Below are positions 8,709-17,331 of a stretch of 64,000 bases of DNA, piece after piece. The first letter of the stretch is position 1; every line of letters begins with the position of its first letter. Below the pieces are notes generated by a model, which saw nothing but the letters and a program-made list of their open reading frames with translations, was not told the DNA's origin and did not search any database. The stretch comes from Brevinematales bacterium (GTDB lineage: Bacteria > Spirochaetota > Brevinematia > DTOW01): contig JAOAHF010000009.1 of the NCBI GenBank assembly GCA_026415355.1, positions 1-64,000 on the forward strand, in the 5' to 3' direction. Position numbers and translations under genes: made by a program.

Positions 8709-10502
8709 ATGTCTCAAGTAGTATCTACGGATATTACTCAAAATATTGTAGGAGTTATTGAAGAAATTAATGGGCCTATTGCTGTAGTTAGAGATGTTAG
8801 AAACTTGAAGATGATGGAAGTTGTTAAGGTTTCTAAACATTTGCTCATAGGTGAAGTTATATCTGTTAGTGGTGAAAAGGCGACTATTCAAATTTATGAA
8901 AATACAGCAGGTGTGAGACCTGGAGATTATGTTTATGGTACAGGTGAACCTTTATCAGTTGAGTTAGGACCTGGACTTATATCAAAAATATATGATGGTA
9001 TCCAAAGGCCACTTGATGAAATATATGAGTATGGTATTTTTATTCCTAGAGGAGTTGATTTACCTTCTTTGAATAGAGAAAGAAGATGGTATTTTAAACC
9101 TTTAGTAAGAGAGAGGGAGAGCCTTCGGGGTGGTAGTGTAATAGGGGAAGTAGCTGAGACTACTAGAATAAGTCATAAAATATTAGTACCGCCTGATAAA
9201 GCGGGAACTGTTATATACATTGCAAATGAAGGTGAATATAAAGTTGATGATGTTATTTGTATATTGGAAGATCCTGTTAGGGGAAGACAAGAATTAAAAA
9301 TGTATCATAAATGGCCAGTTAAGATACCTAGACCTATAAACAACAAATATATACCTAATGAGGCTATGTTTACGGGTCAGAGAGTTATTGATTTCTTATT
9401 CCCTATAGCTAGAGGTGGTACTGCTTCCATACCCGGGGGTTTTGGAACTGGTAAAACTGTTACGCAGCATCAGCTTGCTAGATGGTCTGATGCTGATATA
9501 ATAATATATGTAGGATGTGGTGAGAGAGGAAATGAAATAACGGAGGTTTTAGAGGATTTTCCAAAACTTGTTGATCCTAAAACTGGTAGACCGTTAATGG
9601 AGAGAACAGTTATTATTGCTAACACTTCAAATATGCCTGTTACGGCAAGAGAGGCATCAATATACACTGGTATAACTATAGGCGAGTATTTTAGAGATAT
9701 GGGGTATAATGTTGCTCTTATGGCTGATTCTACTAGTAGATGGGCTGAAGCTTTGAGAGAATTATCAGGAAGACTTGAAGAGATGCCAGCAGAAGAAGGA
9801 TTTCCTGCTTATCTTGGTTCTAGATTAGCAGCATTTTATGAAAGAGCTGGTTTTGTTGAAACCTTAAATGGTGATAGAGGATCTTTGACTATTATTGGTG
9901 CTGTATCTCCAGCTGGTGGAGATTTCTCCGAGCCAGTAACACAAAATACTAAAAGGTTTACAAAGTGTTTTTGGGCTCTCGATAAATCTTTAGCAAGTCA
10001 AAGGCACTTTCCATCCATAAACTGGATGTTGAGTTATAGTTTTTATGTTGATATGGTCTCAGAATGGTGGAATAAAATTGATCCTGATTATAAAGAAGTT
10101 AGACAGAAAATAATGGATTTGTTGATAAGAGAAGATAGGTTGCAAAAAATTGTGAAAATAGTTGGTTTAGATGCATTGCCTCAATCCGAAAGACTTGTTC
10201 TTGAAGTAAGTAGAATTATAAGAGTAGGTTTCTTACAGCAAGTTGCTTATGATAAAGTTGATTCGTATTGTTCTCCTCAAAAACAAATTAAAATGGCTAA
10301 ACTCATACTCAAATTCTATGATTTGGCCCATGATTTAGTTGTTAACTATCGTGTTCCAGTTAGTGAAATACAAAATCTTAAATCCGTATCAGAGATAATA
10401 AGAATAAAAATAGAGATACCAAACGATCAGTTAGAAAAAATAGATGAGATCGAGAAGAATTTAATTTCAGAAATTGAAAAATTAAAAGATCGTTACTCCT
10501 AA
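8709..10502 (+). CDS. ntpA: V-type ATPase catalytic subunit A
   Basis: 597 residues, full family length. It has an N-terminal beta barrel ([13 protein letters not shown]), the A-subunit-specific non-homologous insertion at about 110-200, Walker A GGFGTGKT near 243-250, the [10 protein letters not shown] segment, and [14 protein letters not shown] with the catalytic Glu region. It is the nucleotide-hydrolysing subunit of the membrane ATPase coupling ATP to H+ or Na+ transport. A GGGGTGA Shine-Dalgarno sequence precedes the ATG. None of the other subunits (B, D, E, I, K) is adjacent, which is unusual because these genes normally form one operon. The next gene, mreD-like, starts 0-6 nt after its stop. 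Confidence 0.96.
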   Translation: MSQVVSTDITQNIVGVIEEINGPIAVVRDVRNLKMMEVVKVSKHLLIGEVISVSGEKATIQIYENTAGVRPGDYVYGTGEPLSVELGPGLISKIYDGIQRPLDEIYEYGIFIPRGVDLPSLNRERRWYFKPLVRERESLRGGSVIGEVAETTRISHKILVPPDKAGTVIYIANEGEYKVDDVICILEDPVRGRQELKMYHKWPVKIPRPINNKYIPNEAMFTGQRVIDFLFPIARGGTASIPGGFGTGKTVTQHQLARWSDADIIIYVGCGERGNEITEVLEDFPKLVDPKTGRPLMERTVIIANTSNMPVTAREASIYTGITIGEYFRDMGYNVALMADSTSRWAEALRELSGRLEEMPAEEGFPAYLGSRLAAFYERAGFVETLNGDRGSLTIIGAVSPAGGDFSEPVTQNTKRFTKCFWALDKSLASQRHFPSINWMLSYSFYVDMVSEWWNKIDPDYKEVRQKIMDLLIREDRLQKIVKIVGLDALPQSERLVLEVSRIIRVGFLQQVAYDKVDSYCSPQKQIKMAKLILKFYDLAHDLVVNYRVPVSEIQNLKSVSEIIRIKIEIPNDQLEKIDEIEKNLISEIEKLKDRYS

Positions 10503-10508
10503 TTGATT

Positions 10509-11000
10509 ATGAGAAGACTTTGGGCTATTTTGATTATTTTGTTTATATCGATACTTCAAAGTATTCCACAACTTAAGGTTTTTGGTTTTTTCCCAGATCT
10601 TCTTCTAATACTAGTAATATACTACTCTTTTAAAGTGGGTACTTCTCAGGGTATAGTATTCGGAGCAATATTAGGAGTTTTTGTTGATATTTTGTCAGGT
10701 TCTACAATAGGTACGCATACTATAGTTTTTTCAACGGTTGCTTTGATGGTTGAATTTTTTAGGACTATATTCATATTTGAAATGGTTTTTACTCTACCTG
10801 TGGTTTCTTTTTTGTCCACGTTAATAAAATATATTATTTTGTTTTTGGTGAGTATTGTATTTAGTGCTGTATCGTTAGGTAACTGGTACTTAGTTATGTT
10901 TATTGAAGGAGTTATAAACTTTGTTTTTGCATTCCCTATGGCTTGGCTTTCTGGTAAGATTGTTTCCCTGCTACACAGAGGATATTCAATGGGTATTTGA
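10509..11000 (+). CDS. mreD: MreD-like rod-shape membrane protein
   Basis: 163 residues from the ATG at 10509; a TTG at 10503, directly after the ntpA stop codon, is an alternative. Five or so hydrophobic helices cover almost the whole protein. The N-terminus (RRLWAILIILFISILQSIP), FFPDLLLILVIYYSFKVG and GAILGVFVDILSG match the MreD pattern. MreD links MreB filaments to cell-wall synthesis in the inner membrane. MreB and MreC are not adjacent, so this is an isolated member, apparently co-transcribed with ntpA. ECF-transporter S components have a similar shape, but the motifs fit MreD better. Confidence 0.75.
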   Translation: MRRLWAILIILFISILQSIPQLKVFGFFPDLLLILVIYYSFKVGTSQGIVFGAILGVFVDILSGSTIGTHTIVFSTVALMVEFFRTIFIFEMVFTLPVVSFLSTLIKYIILFLVSIVFSAVSLGNWYLVMFIEGVINFVFAFPMAWLSGKIVSLLHRGYSMGI

Positions 11001-11033
11001 CAACTAGAAAGTTGGAGTTTGTTTAATTTTGAC

Positions 11034-11067
11034 TTGACATAGGTTCATTTAGAGTATATATTATAAT
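11034..11067 (+). promoter_or_regulatory. htpX promoter
   Basis: TTGACA (11034-11039), 17 nt, TATATT (11057-11062); a TATAAT at 11062-11067 overlaps at 22-nt spacing. It is close to the sigma-70 consensus. Confidence 0.7.
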
Positions 11068-11107
11068 ACTATTGATCGTAATGTTGAATTACTGAATGGA
11101 GGTGTTT

Positions 11108-12052
11108 ATGTTTTCTTTAACTATGAGAATGTTGTTTGTACTAGGTGCTTTATTTGGCATACTATACTTGGTTATAGCGATTATAGGACAGCAAGGTGTT
11201 ATTTTCAACATCATTTTAGCTAGCGTAATACTTCTTATACAATATCTAATAGCACCTAAAATTGTGGAATGGACTATGGGAGTTAGATATGTCTCGGAAA
11301 ATGAGTATCCGGAATTACATAGAATTGTTGAAGAAATGGCAGAAAGAGCAGGAATACCAAAACCAAAAGTTGGTATTTCAAGTATGCCCATAGCAAATGC
11401 TTTTGCATTTGGTAGGAGTATAAGAGATGGTAGAGTTGTAGTTACAGAAGAAATAATGAGGTTGCTTACTAAAGATGAACTAAGAGCAGTTATAGGGCAT
11501 GAAGTGTCTCATATAAAACATAGAGATATGCTAGTAACTACTTTGGTTTCTGTTATACCTATGGTTTTGTATAACTTAGCAATGTTTTTTATGTATTTTG
11601 GTGGTGGTAACAATAGGGAGAGTAATTTAGGAATTTTTGCAGGTATATTTCTGCTTTTGCTTTATTTTATTTCAAATCTTTTAGTTTTAGCAGTCTCAAG
11701 AATAAGAGAGTATTTGGCAGACTATGGTTCTGTTAAATTAGGTAATCCACCAGAGCATTTAGCGAGTGCTTTATATAAGTTAGTTTATTCTTCTGCAACT
11801 ACTTCAGAGGAAGAAAGAGCACAAGTTTCAGGAATTAAGGCGTTCTTTCTAAACGATCCAAATTCTGCTGAAAATGAAATAATGGAATTGGCACAGCTTG
11901 ATACGAATCGTAACTTTAAGATTGATAGGTCAGAATTGGAGCAACTCAGAGTAAGTAGAGTAAGGATCTCGGCGACAGAGAAAATTATGGAGTTGTTTAC
12001 AACACATCCAAATATGCTTAAGAGAATTAAAAAACTTTCAGAATATGTTTAA
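11108..12052 (+). CDS. htpX: HtpX-family M48 zinc metalloprotease with an EF-hand-like loop
   Basis: 314 residues. The ATG at 11108 is chosen over that at 11096 because GGAGGTG lies just before it. Two N-terminal membrane helices are followed by the zinc site HEVSH (in IGHEVSHIKHRD), two further hydrophobic stretches, and the third ligand in REYLADYGSVKL. It degrades misfolded membrane proteins at the inner membrane. Near the C-terminus (residues 265-276, coordinates 11900-11935) is DTNRNFKIDRSE, which fits a calcium EF-hand loop (acidic or Asn at 1, 3, 5, Ile at 8, Asp at 9, Glu at 12) except for Phe instead of Gly at 6. This is not a usual HtpX feature. ispD starts directly after its stop codon. 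Confidence 0.92.
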   Translation: MFSLTMRMLFVLGALFGILYLVIAIIGQQGVIFNIILASVILLIQYLIAPKIVEWTMGVRYVSENEYPELHRIVEEMAERAGIPKPKVGISSMPIANAFAFGRSIRDGRVVVTEEIMRLLTKDELRAVIGHEVSHIKHRDMLVTTLVSVIPMVLYNLAMFFMYFGGGNNRESNLGIFAGIFLLLLYFISNLLVLAVSRIREYLADYGSVKLGNPPEHLASALYKLVYSSATTSEEERAQVSGIKAFFLNDPNSAENEIMELAQLDTNRNFKIDRSELEQLRVSRVRISATEKIMELFTTHPNMLKRIKKLSEYV

Positions 12053-12742
12053 ATGTATAATTCAAGAAAAGTTGTGGCCATAGTTCTTGCTAGTGGTAAG
12101 GGAGAAAGGTTTGGACATCCACTACCAAAACAGTTTGTAGAATTCCGAGGTAGAAAAATTATTGAGTACTCGCTACAGCAATTTGAGTATAATAACTTTG
12201 TTGATGAGATAATTGTTGTATCTCATAGCGATTATACGCACATTGTTAAAGAAATAGGTGTTAGATTTAAAAAGTTTAGTGGTATAGCTATTGGAGGATC
12301 TACTAGGAGTATATCTTCAAAGAGTGGTGTTTTTAGTGTTAAGCATAAAGATTCTTATATTCTGATACACGATTCAGCAAGACCACTTTTTAGTCAGTAT
12401 CTTATAAATAATCTTCTTGAAAATGTTGAAGAAACAGGTGCGGTAATACCTGTCATAAGTTCTACTGATACGCTTGTTGAAGCAGAAGATGGATTTGTTA
12501 AATCTGTGCTTGATAGAAATAAGATACTCAGAGTTCAGACTCCTCAGTGTTTTAAATACGAAATAATATTTGAAGCATATAAAAAGTTTAAGGATGATAT
12601 CATAGATTTTCCTGATGATAGTTCAGTAGTCTTGTATACAGGATTGACAAAAATCAAATTGATCAAAGGTGAAACTACTAATTTAAAGATAACTAATTAT
12701 GAAGACATGAAGATTCTGGATGTTATATATAAATCAGAGTAA
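12053..12742 (+). CDS. ispD: 2-C-methyl-D-erythritol 4-phosphate cytidylyltransferase
   Basis: 229 residues. The nucleotide-binding N-terminus is VLASGKGERFGHPLPKQF, with LIHDSARPLF and RVQTPQCF as further family motifs. It couples CTP to MEP in the non-mevalonate isoprenoid pathway. The ATG follows the htpX stop codon without a gap, so the two are almost certainly co-transcribed and translationally coupled. The fused or neighbouring ispF seen in many genomes is absent. Confidence 0.95.
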   Translation: MYNSRKVVAIVLASGKGERFGHPLPKQFVEFRGRKIIEYSLQQFEYNNFVDEIIVVSHSDYTHIVKEIGVRFKKFSGIAIGGSTRSISSKSGVFSVKHKDSYILIHDSARPLFSQYLINNLLENVEETGAVIPVISSTDTLVEAEDGFVKSVLDRNKILRVQTPQCFKYEIIFEAYKKFKDDIIDFPDDSSVVLYTGLTKIKLIKGETTNLKITNYEDMKILDVIYKSE

Positions 12743-13044
12743 AAGTTGCTTAATTTTTGAAGATAAAATGAAGCTAAAGATATTTAGCACATTATATGTT
12801 TTAGTAAATTTAATCAATGGATTTTAGTTGGAGATAAATTTTAATAGTTTGCGCTTAAGAAATTCTTAGCTTAAGTTTGTATCTTTTTGGTAAAAAAATT
12901 ACTTTGTAGAGATTAGATAAGGCTGAATAAGATTGGTGATTTTTATGGTTGATTTAGAGCTGGTATTAACTTTTAGGAGGGTTTTTGAAGTGAATAGGTG
13001 GAATTAAGTTTTGATGATAAAGTTTGTGTAATTATTTAGAAGTC
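12743..13044. other. Intergenic region upstream of the RND pump gene
   Basis: No gene recognised. There is a pair of CTTAAG palindromes in CTTAAGAAATTCTTAG and its surroundings (about 12855-12878) that could form a small hairpin. A 20-codon frame at 12945 preceded by no good ribosome site is not credible as a gene. The acrB promoter lies at the right-hand end. Confidence 0.4.
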
Positions 13045-13105
13045 TTGACTGTTTATGTAATTTTTGTAAATTTATAAACTGACCGTTCAGTCATTAAGCT
13101 GAATG
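13045..13105 (+). promoter_or_regulatory. RND pump promoter and TetR-like operator
   Basis: TTGACT (13045-13050) is followed by candidate -10 boxes TAAATT (13067-13072, 16-nt spacing) and TATAAA (13073-13078). Overlapping and following this is ACTGA-CCGT-TCAGT (13078-13091), an inverted repeat of the kind bound by TetR-family repressors of efflux pumps, and a second pair, TTCAG (13086-13090) and CTGAA (13099-13103). The regulator itself is not in this window. Confidence 0.5.
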
Positions 13106-13120
13106 GTAAGGAGAAAAGTT

Positions 13121-16100
13121 ATGTGGGGACTTTTGAAAGGGCTTTTGGATAATATTCCTGCAGTTATTGTTATATTTGTAGCAGTTTTAGTTTTGGGATT
13201 TGTAGCTTTGACTAGATTACCTGTTGATTTATTTCCAGAAATTGAAGTTCCAGTTGTTGCCGTTAGGATAGATTACAGTGGTGCATCTCCTGAAGATGTT
13301 GAGAAGAATATTGCTAGGATTATAGAAGGACAATTTCTAACGATAAGTGGAGTTAGGAATGTTATAACTAGATGTTTTGAAGGATTTGCTTTTTTTGTAG
13401 TTCAATTCGATTATGGTGTTAATATAGATCTTGTTGCAAATGATGTTAGAGAGAGGATGGATCTTGTTTTTAGGTTGCTACCCGATGGTGTAGGTAAACC
13501 CCAGATATTTAAGTTTGATCCTAGTAGTCTCCCTATATTGAGTATTGGTATCACTGGTATTGATGATTTATCTGCTCTTAAGGAATTAGTTGATAATAAT
13601 ATTTCGAAGAGAATATATCAGGTTGATGGTGTTGCTAGTGTTTCTATAGAGGGAGGTTATGATAAAAAAGTTTTTGTTGAACTTGATAGTAAAAGATTGA
13701 ATGGTTTTTTACTGTCTCCTTCTGATGTTGTTCGAGCCATAGCGGGTGAGAATCAAAATTTCCCGGCAGGGTTTGTGATAGATGGATACAAGAAAGTTAA
13801 TTTGAGGTTTAGTAGTGAATTTAATAGTATTCAAGATATAGAGAATACAATAGTTGCTAATAGAGGTAGGTATGTAGTTAAGATCAAAGATGTTGCTAAT
13901 GTTTCATTTAAAGAGGATAGGGTTGATGCCCCTATAGTCAAGATTAATGGACAGGATGGAATTGTTTTGTCGATTAATAAAAAATCAGGTAGTAGTACTG
14001 TTGTTGTTTCAGAAGCAGTCAAGAAGAAATTAGAGGAAATAAAAAGACTATATCCTAATCTTAAGTTTAATATCATAAATGATCAAGGTGAATTTATTGT
14101 TTTCTCAATAAATAACGTCAGAAATAATGCTATAAATGGTGCACTACTAGCTATTATAATAGTTTTTATATTTTTGGTTAGATTAAAAGAAACTATACTT
14201 ATAGGTATCGCAATACCATTCTCTCTTATAATAACGTTTGTATTCATGTACTTTTTAGACATATCGCTTAATGTTGTTTCTTTGACAGGATTGGCTTTGG
14301 GTGTTGGATTAATGGTTGATAATTCAATAGTTGTGCTTGAAAGCATATATCTAAAGCTACGACAAGGTAAGAGGTTGGTGGATGCGACCTTTGAGGGTAC
14401 CAAAGAAGTTGGTACTGCTATACTAGCATCCACAATAACCACTGTTGTAGTGTTTGTTCCTGTTGTGTTTGCTCAAGGTATCGCAGGGCAGCTATTTAGA
14501 GATTTGGCATTAACCGTTAGTATATCTGTTTTTTCTTCTCTTTTTGTTGCTATATTTATAGTTCCACCTCTTGCTTCAAGGTATTGGTATGTAATTGAAG
14601 AACTGGATGCAAAGATCCAGTCAAATTACTATCTATCTTGGTTTTCTAACTTTATAGATAGGGTTAGAGATGGTATTTATGAAAAAAGCTTAAACGCTTT
14701 TTTGAATCTAAAAAAGACCACTCTTGTTTTTACAGTTGTGTTTATTATTTTGGGATTTGTTTCTTTTGTATTTGTAGGAAAGGAGTTTTTACCAATTGTT
14801 GATACAGGAAATTTAAATGTTAGAATTGATTTACCAACAGGGACATATAAAGATATAACTTCATCTTATGCTGAGAAAATTAGTGAGTATCTTCTGAGTA
14901 ACCAGAATGTTGATTATTTTTACTATGTTATTGCTAGTGTTGGTACTGGTAATCTGGGTTTTTTGGTCGGTAGAGGTAATGAAAATACTATAAATATGTT
15001 TATAAAACTCAAGCCTAAAGAGCAGAGAAACATATCTTCTGAAGAGTTTGCATCTCAGTTGAGGAAATTTATTTCAACAATACCTGGTAGATATAGAGTA
15101 AATGTCGTTAATGGAGTTGGTTTTGCTGAAGGTGGAGGTGCTAATGTTGATGTTAAACTTTTTGGAGAGAATCTACTAGAACTTGAAGAAATATCAAAGA
15201 GAATAAAAGAAGTTGCTACAAAAGTTGAAGGGATACAGGAAATTAACTCTTCTTTTGATGATGAATCAGAAGAATATTCTATACTTTTTGATAGGAATAA
15301 GTTAGGTTTTTATGGAGTTTCAAGTGGAATACTTGGTAATATTATAAGGACTAGTTTTTCAGGAGCTATTCCTACCTTCTATAGAGTTGAAGGTAAACAG
15401 TATCAAGTAGTTGTTAAGTTGAGAGAGGATGAGAGAAGATTTTTAGAAAATGTTTTGTTTAAGTATATTCCTACTCCAACGGGAGTAGTACCATTGGTTG
15501 ATCTTATTGAAGTTAAGAAAATAACATCTCCAAGAATGATAATGAGAGAAAACAACAGTAGACAAGTTTCTCTATCAGTAGTTGGTTTTGGTGTTGCTCA
15601 AAGTAAACTTGTTGAAAATCTCGCTGAGGTTATTAAGAAAGAAGTATATATTCCACCTGATGTTGTAATTGAATATGGTGGAAGTTTTAGAGATTTGCAA
15701 GATACTTTTAGGGACTTGATACTTGTGTTTATACTTGCGTTTACTTTGGTGTATTCTGTAATGGTTATACTGTTTAGGTCTTTCAAAGATCCTTTTATAA
15801 TACTCTTTACAATTCCTTATGGTATTTTCGCTGTTTTGATAGGTTTCTTTATTCTTGGGCTTAAGATAAATGTCATATCTGGCATAGGAGTAGTATTGCT
15901 TCTTGGTATAATCGTTAATAATGGTATAGTTATGGTTGACTATATGAATCAGTTGTTGGATAAAGGATACCGCTTAAGAGATGCAGTTATTGATGGGGCT
16001 AAAAGGAGATTTAGGCCTATACTTATGACTACATTAACTACGGTTTTTGGAGTTTTGCCATTAGCACTTGGTATAGGTGCTAGTTCAGAGATTTTTCAAC

Positions 16101-16204
16101 CACTTGGACAAGTTATAGCAGTGGGTTTGACTATGGGTACTATTTTTACTTTGTTTGTTATACCTACAATATTTGAATACTTCAATAGAAAGAGATTTGC
16201 TTAG
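13121..16204 (+). CDS. RND-family efflux transporter (AcrB-like inner-membrane pump)
   Basis: 1027 residues from the ATG at 13121, which has AAGGAG 7 nt upstream; the ATG at 13103 would swallow that site. Twelve membrane helices lie in two repeats with two large periplasmic loops. TM4 carries GLALGVGLMVDNSIVVLE, retaining the first Asp of the AcrB Asp407-Asp408 pair and having Asn at the second. TM10 has GIIVNNGIVMVDY, where AcrB has the proton-relay Lys940. It exports drugs, metals or lipids using the proton or sodium gradient. There is no membrane-fusion protein or TolC gene beside it. Substrate is unknown. Confidence 0.9.
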   Translation: MWGLLKGLLDNIPAVIVIFVAVLVLGFVALTRLPVDLFPEIEVPVVAVRIDYSGASPEDVEKNIARIIEGQFLTISGVRNVITRCFEGFAFFVVQFDYGVNIDLVANDVRERMDLVFRLLPDGVGKPQIFKFDPSSLPILSIGITGIDDLSALKELVDNNISKRIYQVDGVASVSIEGGYDKKVFVELDSKRLNGFLLSPSDVVRAIAGENQNFPAGFVIDGYKKVNLRFSSEFNSIQDIENTIVANRGRYVVKIKDVANVSFKEDRVDAPIVKINGQDGIVLSINKKSGSSTVVVSEAVKKKLEEIKRLYPNLKFNIINDQGEFIVFSINNVRNNAINGALLAIIIVFIFLVRLKETILIGIAIPFSLIITFVFMYFLDISLNVVSLTGLALGVGLMVDNSIVVLESIYLKLRQGKRLVDATFEGTKEVGTAILASTITTVVVFVPVVFAQGIAGQLFRDLALTVSISVFSSLFVAIFIVPPLASRYWYVIEELDAKIQSNYYLSWFSNFIDRVRDGIYEKSLNAFLNLKKTTLVFTVVFIILGFVSFVFVGKEFLPIVDTGNLNVRIDLPTGTYKDITSSYAEKISEYLLSNQNVDYFYYVIASVGTGNLGFLVGRGNENTINMFIKLKPKEQRNISSEEFASQLRKFISTIPGRYRVNVVNGVGFAEGGGANVDVKLFGENLLELEEISKRIKEVATKVEGIQEINSSFDDESEEYSILFDRNKLGFYGVSSGILGNIIRTSFSGAIPTFYRVEGKQYQVVVKLREDERRFLENVLFKYIPTPTGVVPLVDLIEVKKITSPRMIMRENNSRQVSLSVVGFGVAQSKLVENLAEVIKKEVYIPPDVVIEYGGSFRDLQDTFRDLILVFILAFTLVYSVMVILFRSFKDPFIILFTIPYGIFAVLIGFFILGLKINVISGIGVVLLLGIIVNNGIVMVDYMNQLLDKGYRLRDAVIDGAKRRFRPILMTTLTTVFGVLPLALGIGASSEIFQPLGQVIAVGLTMGTIFTLFVIPTIFEYFNRKRFA

Positions 16205-16323
16205 TTTGTTTATCATTATGGTTTAGATTTTTTGATCAGAAGACTAAAGATAAAACTATAAAACACTTCTAAGTTTAAAACTTTATAACCTAGTTGTGGT
16301 ACTTTTATAATAGTTGTAGTAGT

Positions 16324-17289
16324 ATGAATATGAGTGATGTTGTATTGTTAAGTGGTAGATCAAATGTTCGATTAGCTAGGAGAATAGCAGATTATCTAGG
16401 ACTTGAACTTGGTAAATGCACTATTAGTGAATTTGCTGATGGAGAGATAATAGTTAAGATAGAGGAAAGTATAAGAGGTAGTGATATTTTTGTTGTTCAA
16501 TCAACTTGTAATCCTTCTAATCAAAACTTAATGGAACTTCTTATAATGATAGATGCTATAAAGAGAGCATCTGCTGAAAGAATTACTGCTGTTATACCTT
16601 ATTTCGGGTATGCTAGACAAGACAGAAAAGCTGAACCTAGAGTCCCGATTACAGCTAAATTGGTTGCTAACCTTATAACAACTGCCGGAGCTAACAGAGT
16701 GTTAACTATGGATTTACACGCAGATCAGATCCAGGGTTTTTTTGATATACCTGTTGATCATCTTTATGCTTTTCCAGTTTTCATTGATTATTTGAAAGAT
16801 AGTTATGAAAGTTTGAGTGATTTTGTTGTTGTATCTCCTGATACTGGTGGGGTCAAAAGAGCTAGATATTTAGCATCTTTTCTTGACTTGAATATAGCAA
16901 TTATTGATAAAAGAAGAACTGGATATAATGTAGCTGAGGTAATGAATTTAGTTGGTGATGTAAATGGCAAAAATGCTGTTTTGATTGATGATATTATTGA
17001 CACGGGAGGTACCATATCAAAAGCAGCAAAAAAACTTAAAGAAGAAGGAGCTAAGAAAGTAATTGTGATGGCTACACATCCTGTACTTTCGAGCAATGCT
17101 AAAGAAAAGTTATCTGATGATGCTATAGATGAGATCGTAGTTACTGATACTATTCCTATACCAGAAGAAAAAATGTTGCCGAAAATAAAAGTTCTAAGTG
17201 TTTATAAACTTTTTGCCGAAGCAATTGCAAGAATACATACAAATAGTTCTGTTAGTTCTCTTTTTGTTAAGAGTAGTTCAAATCTATAG
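16324..17289 (+). CDS. prs: Ribose-phosphate pyrophosphokinase
   Basis: About 321 residues from the ATG at 16324 (ATG at 16330 is also possible); the frame extends to a TTG at 16294 but those residues do not match the family. It makes PRPP from ribose 5-phosphate and ATP for nucleotide, His and Trp synthesis. Motifs: SEFADGEI, the ATP-binding YFGYARQDRK, TMDLHADQIQGFFDIPVDHL, and the PRPP-binding loop VLIDDIIDTGGTI. TATAAT (16306-16311) lies 12 nt before the ATG and there is no Shine-Dalgarno sequence, so the leader is very short. Confidence 0.95.
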   Translation: MNMSDVVLLSGRSNVRLARRIADYLGLELGKCTISEFADGEIIVKIEESIRGSDIFVVQSTCNPSNQNLMELLIMIDAIKRASAERITAVIPYFGYARQDRKAEPRVPITAKLVANLITTAGANRVLTMDLHADQIQGFFDIPVDHLYAFPVFIDYLKDSYESLSDFVVVSPDTGGVKRARYLASFLDLNIAIIDKRRTGYNVAEVMNLVGDVNGKNAVLIDDIIDTGGTISKAAKKLKEEGAKKVIVMATHPVLSSNAKEKLSDDAIDEIVVTDTIPIPEEKMLPKIKVLSVYKLFAEAIARIHTNSSVSSLFVKSSSNL

Positions 17290-17323
17290 CTTTTGCACAA
17301 TCTACACGGTTTATAGATTTTTA
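17281..17323 (+). terminator. Candidate terminator of prs
   Basis: AATCTATA (17281-17288) pairs with TATAGATT (17312-17319), followed by TTTTA. The loop is long (23 nt), the stem is AT-rich and it overlaps the prs stop codon, so this is tentative. Confidence 0.35.
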
Positions 17324-17331
17324 TCTTGCTC

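Noticed and set aside
12945-13007. Short frame of 20 codons upstream of the RND pump
   Set aside because: Too short, no ribosome site, and no match to a leader peptide or regulator.
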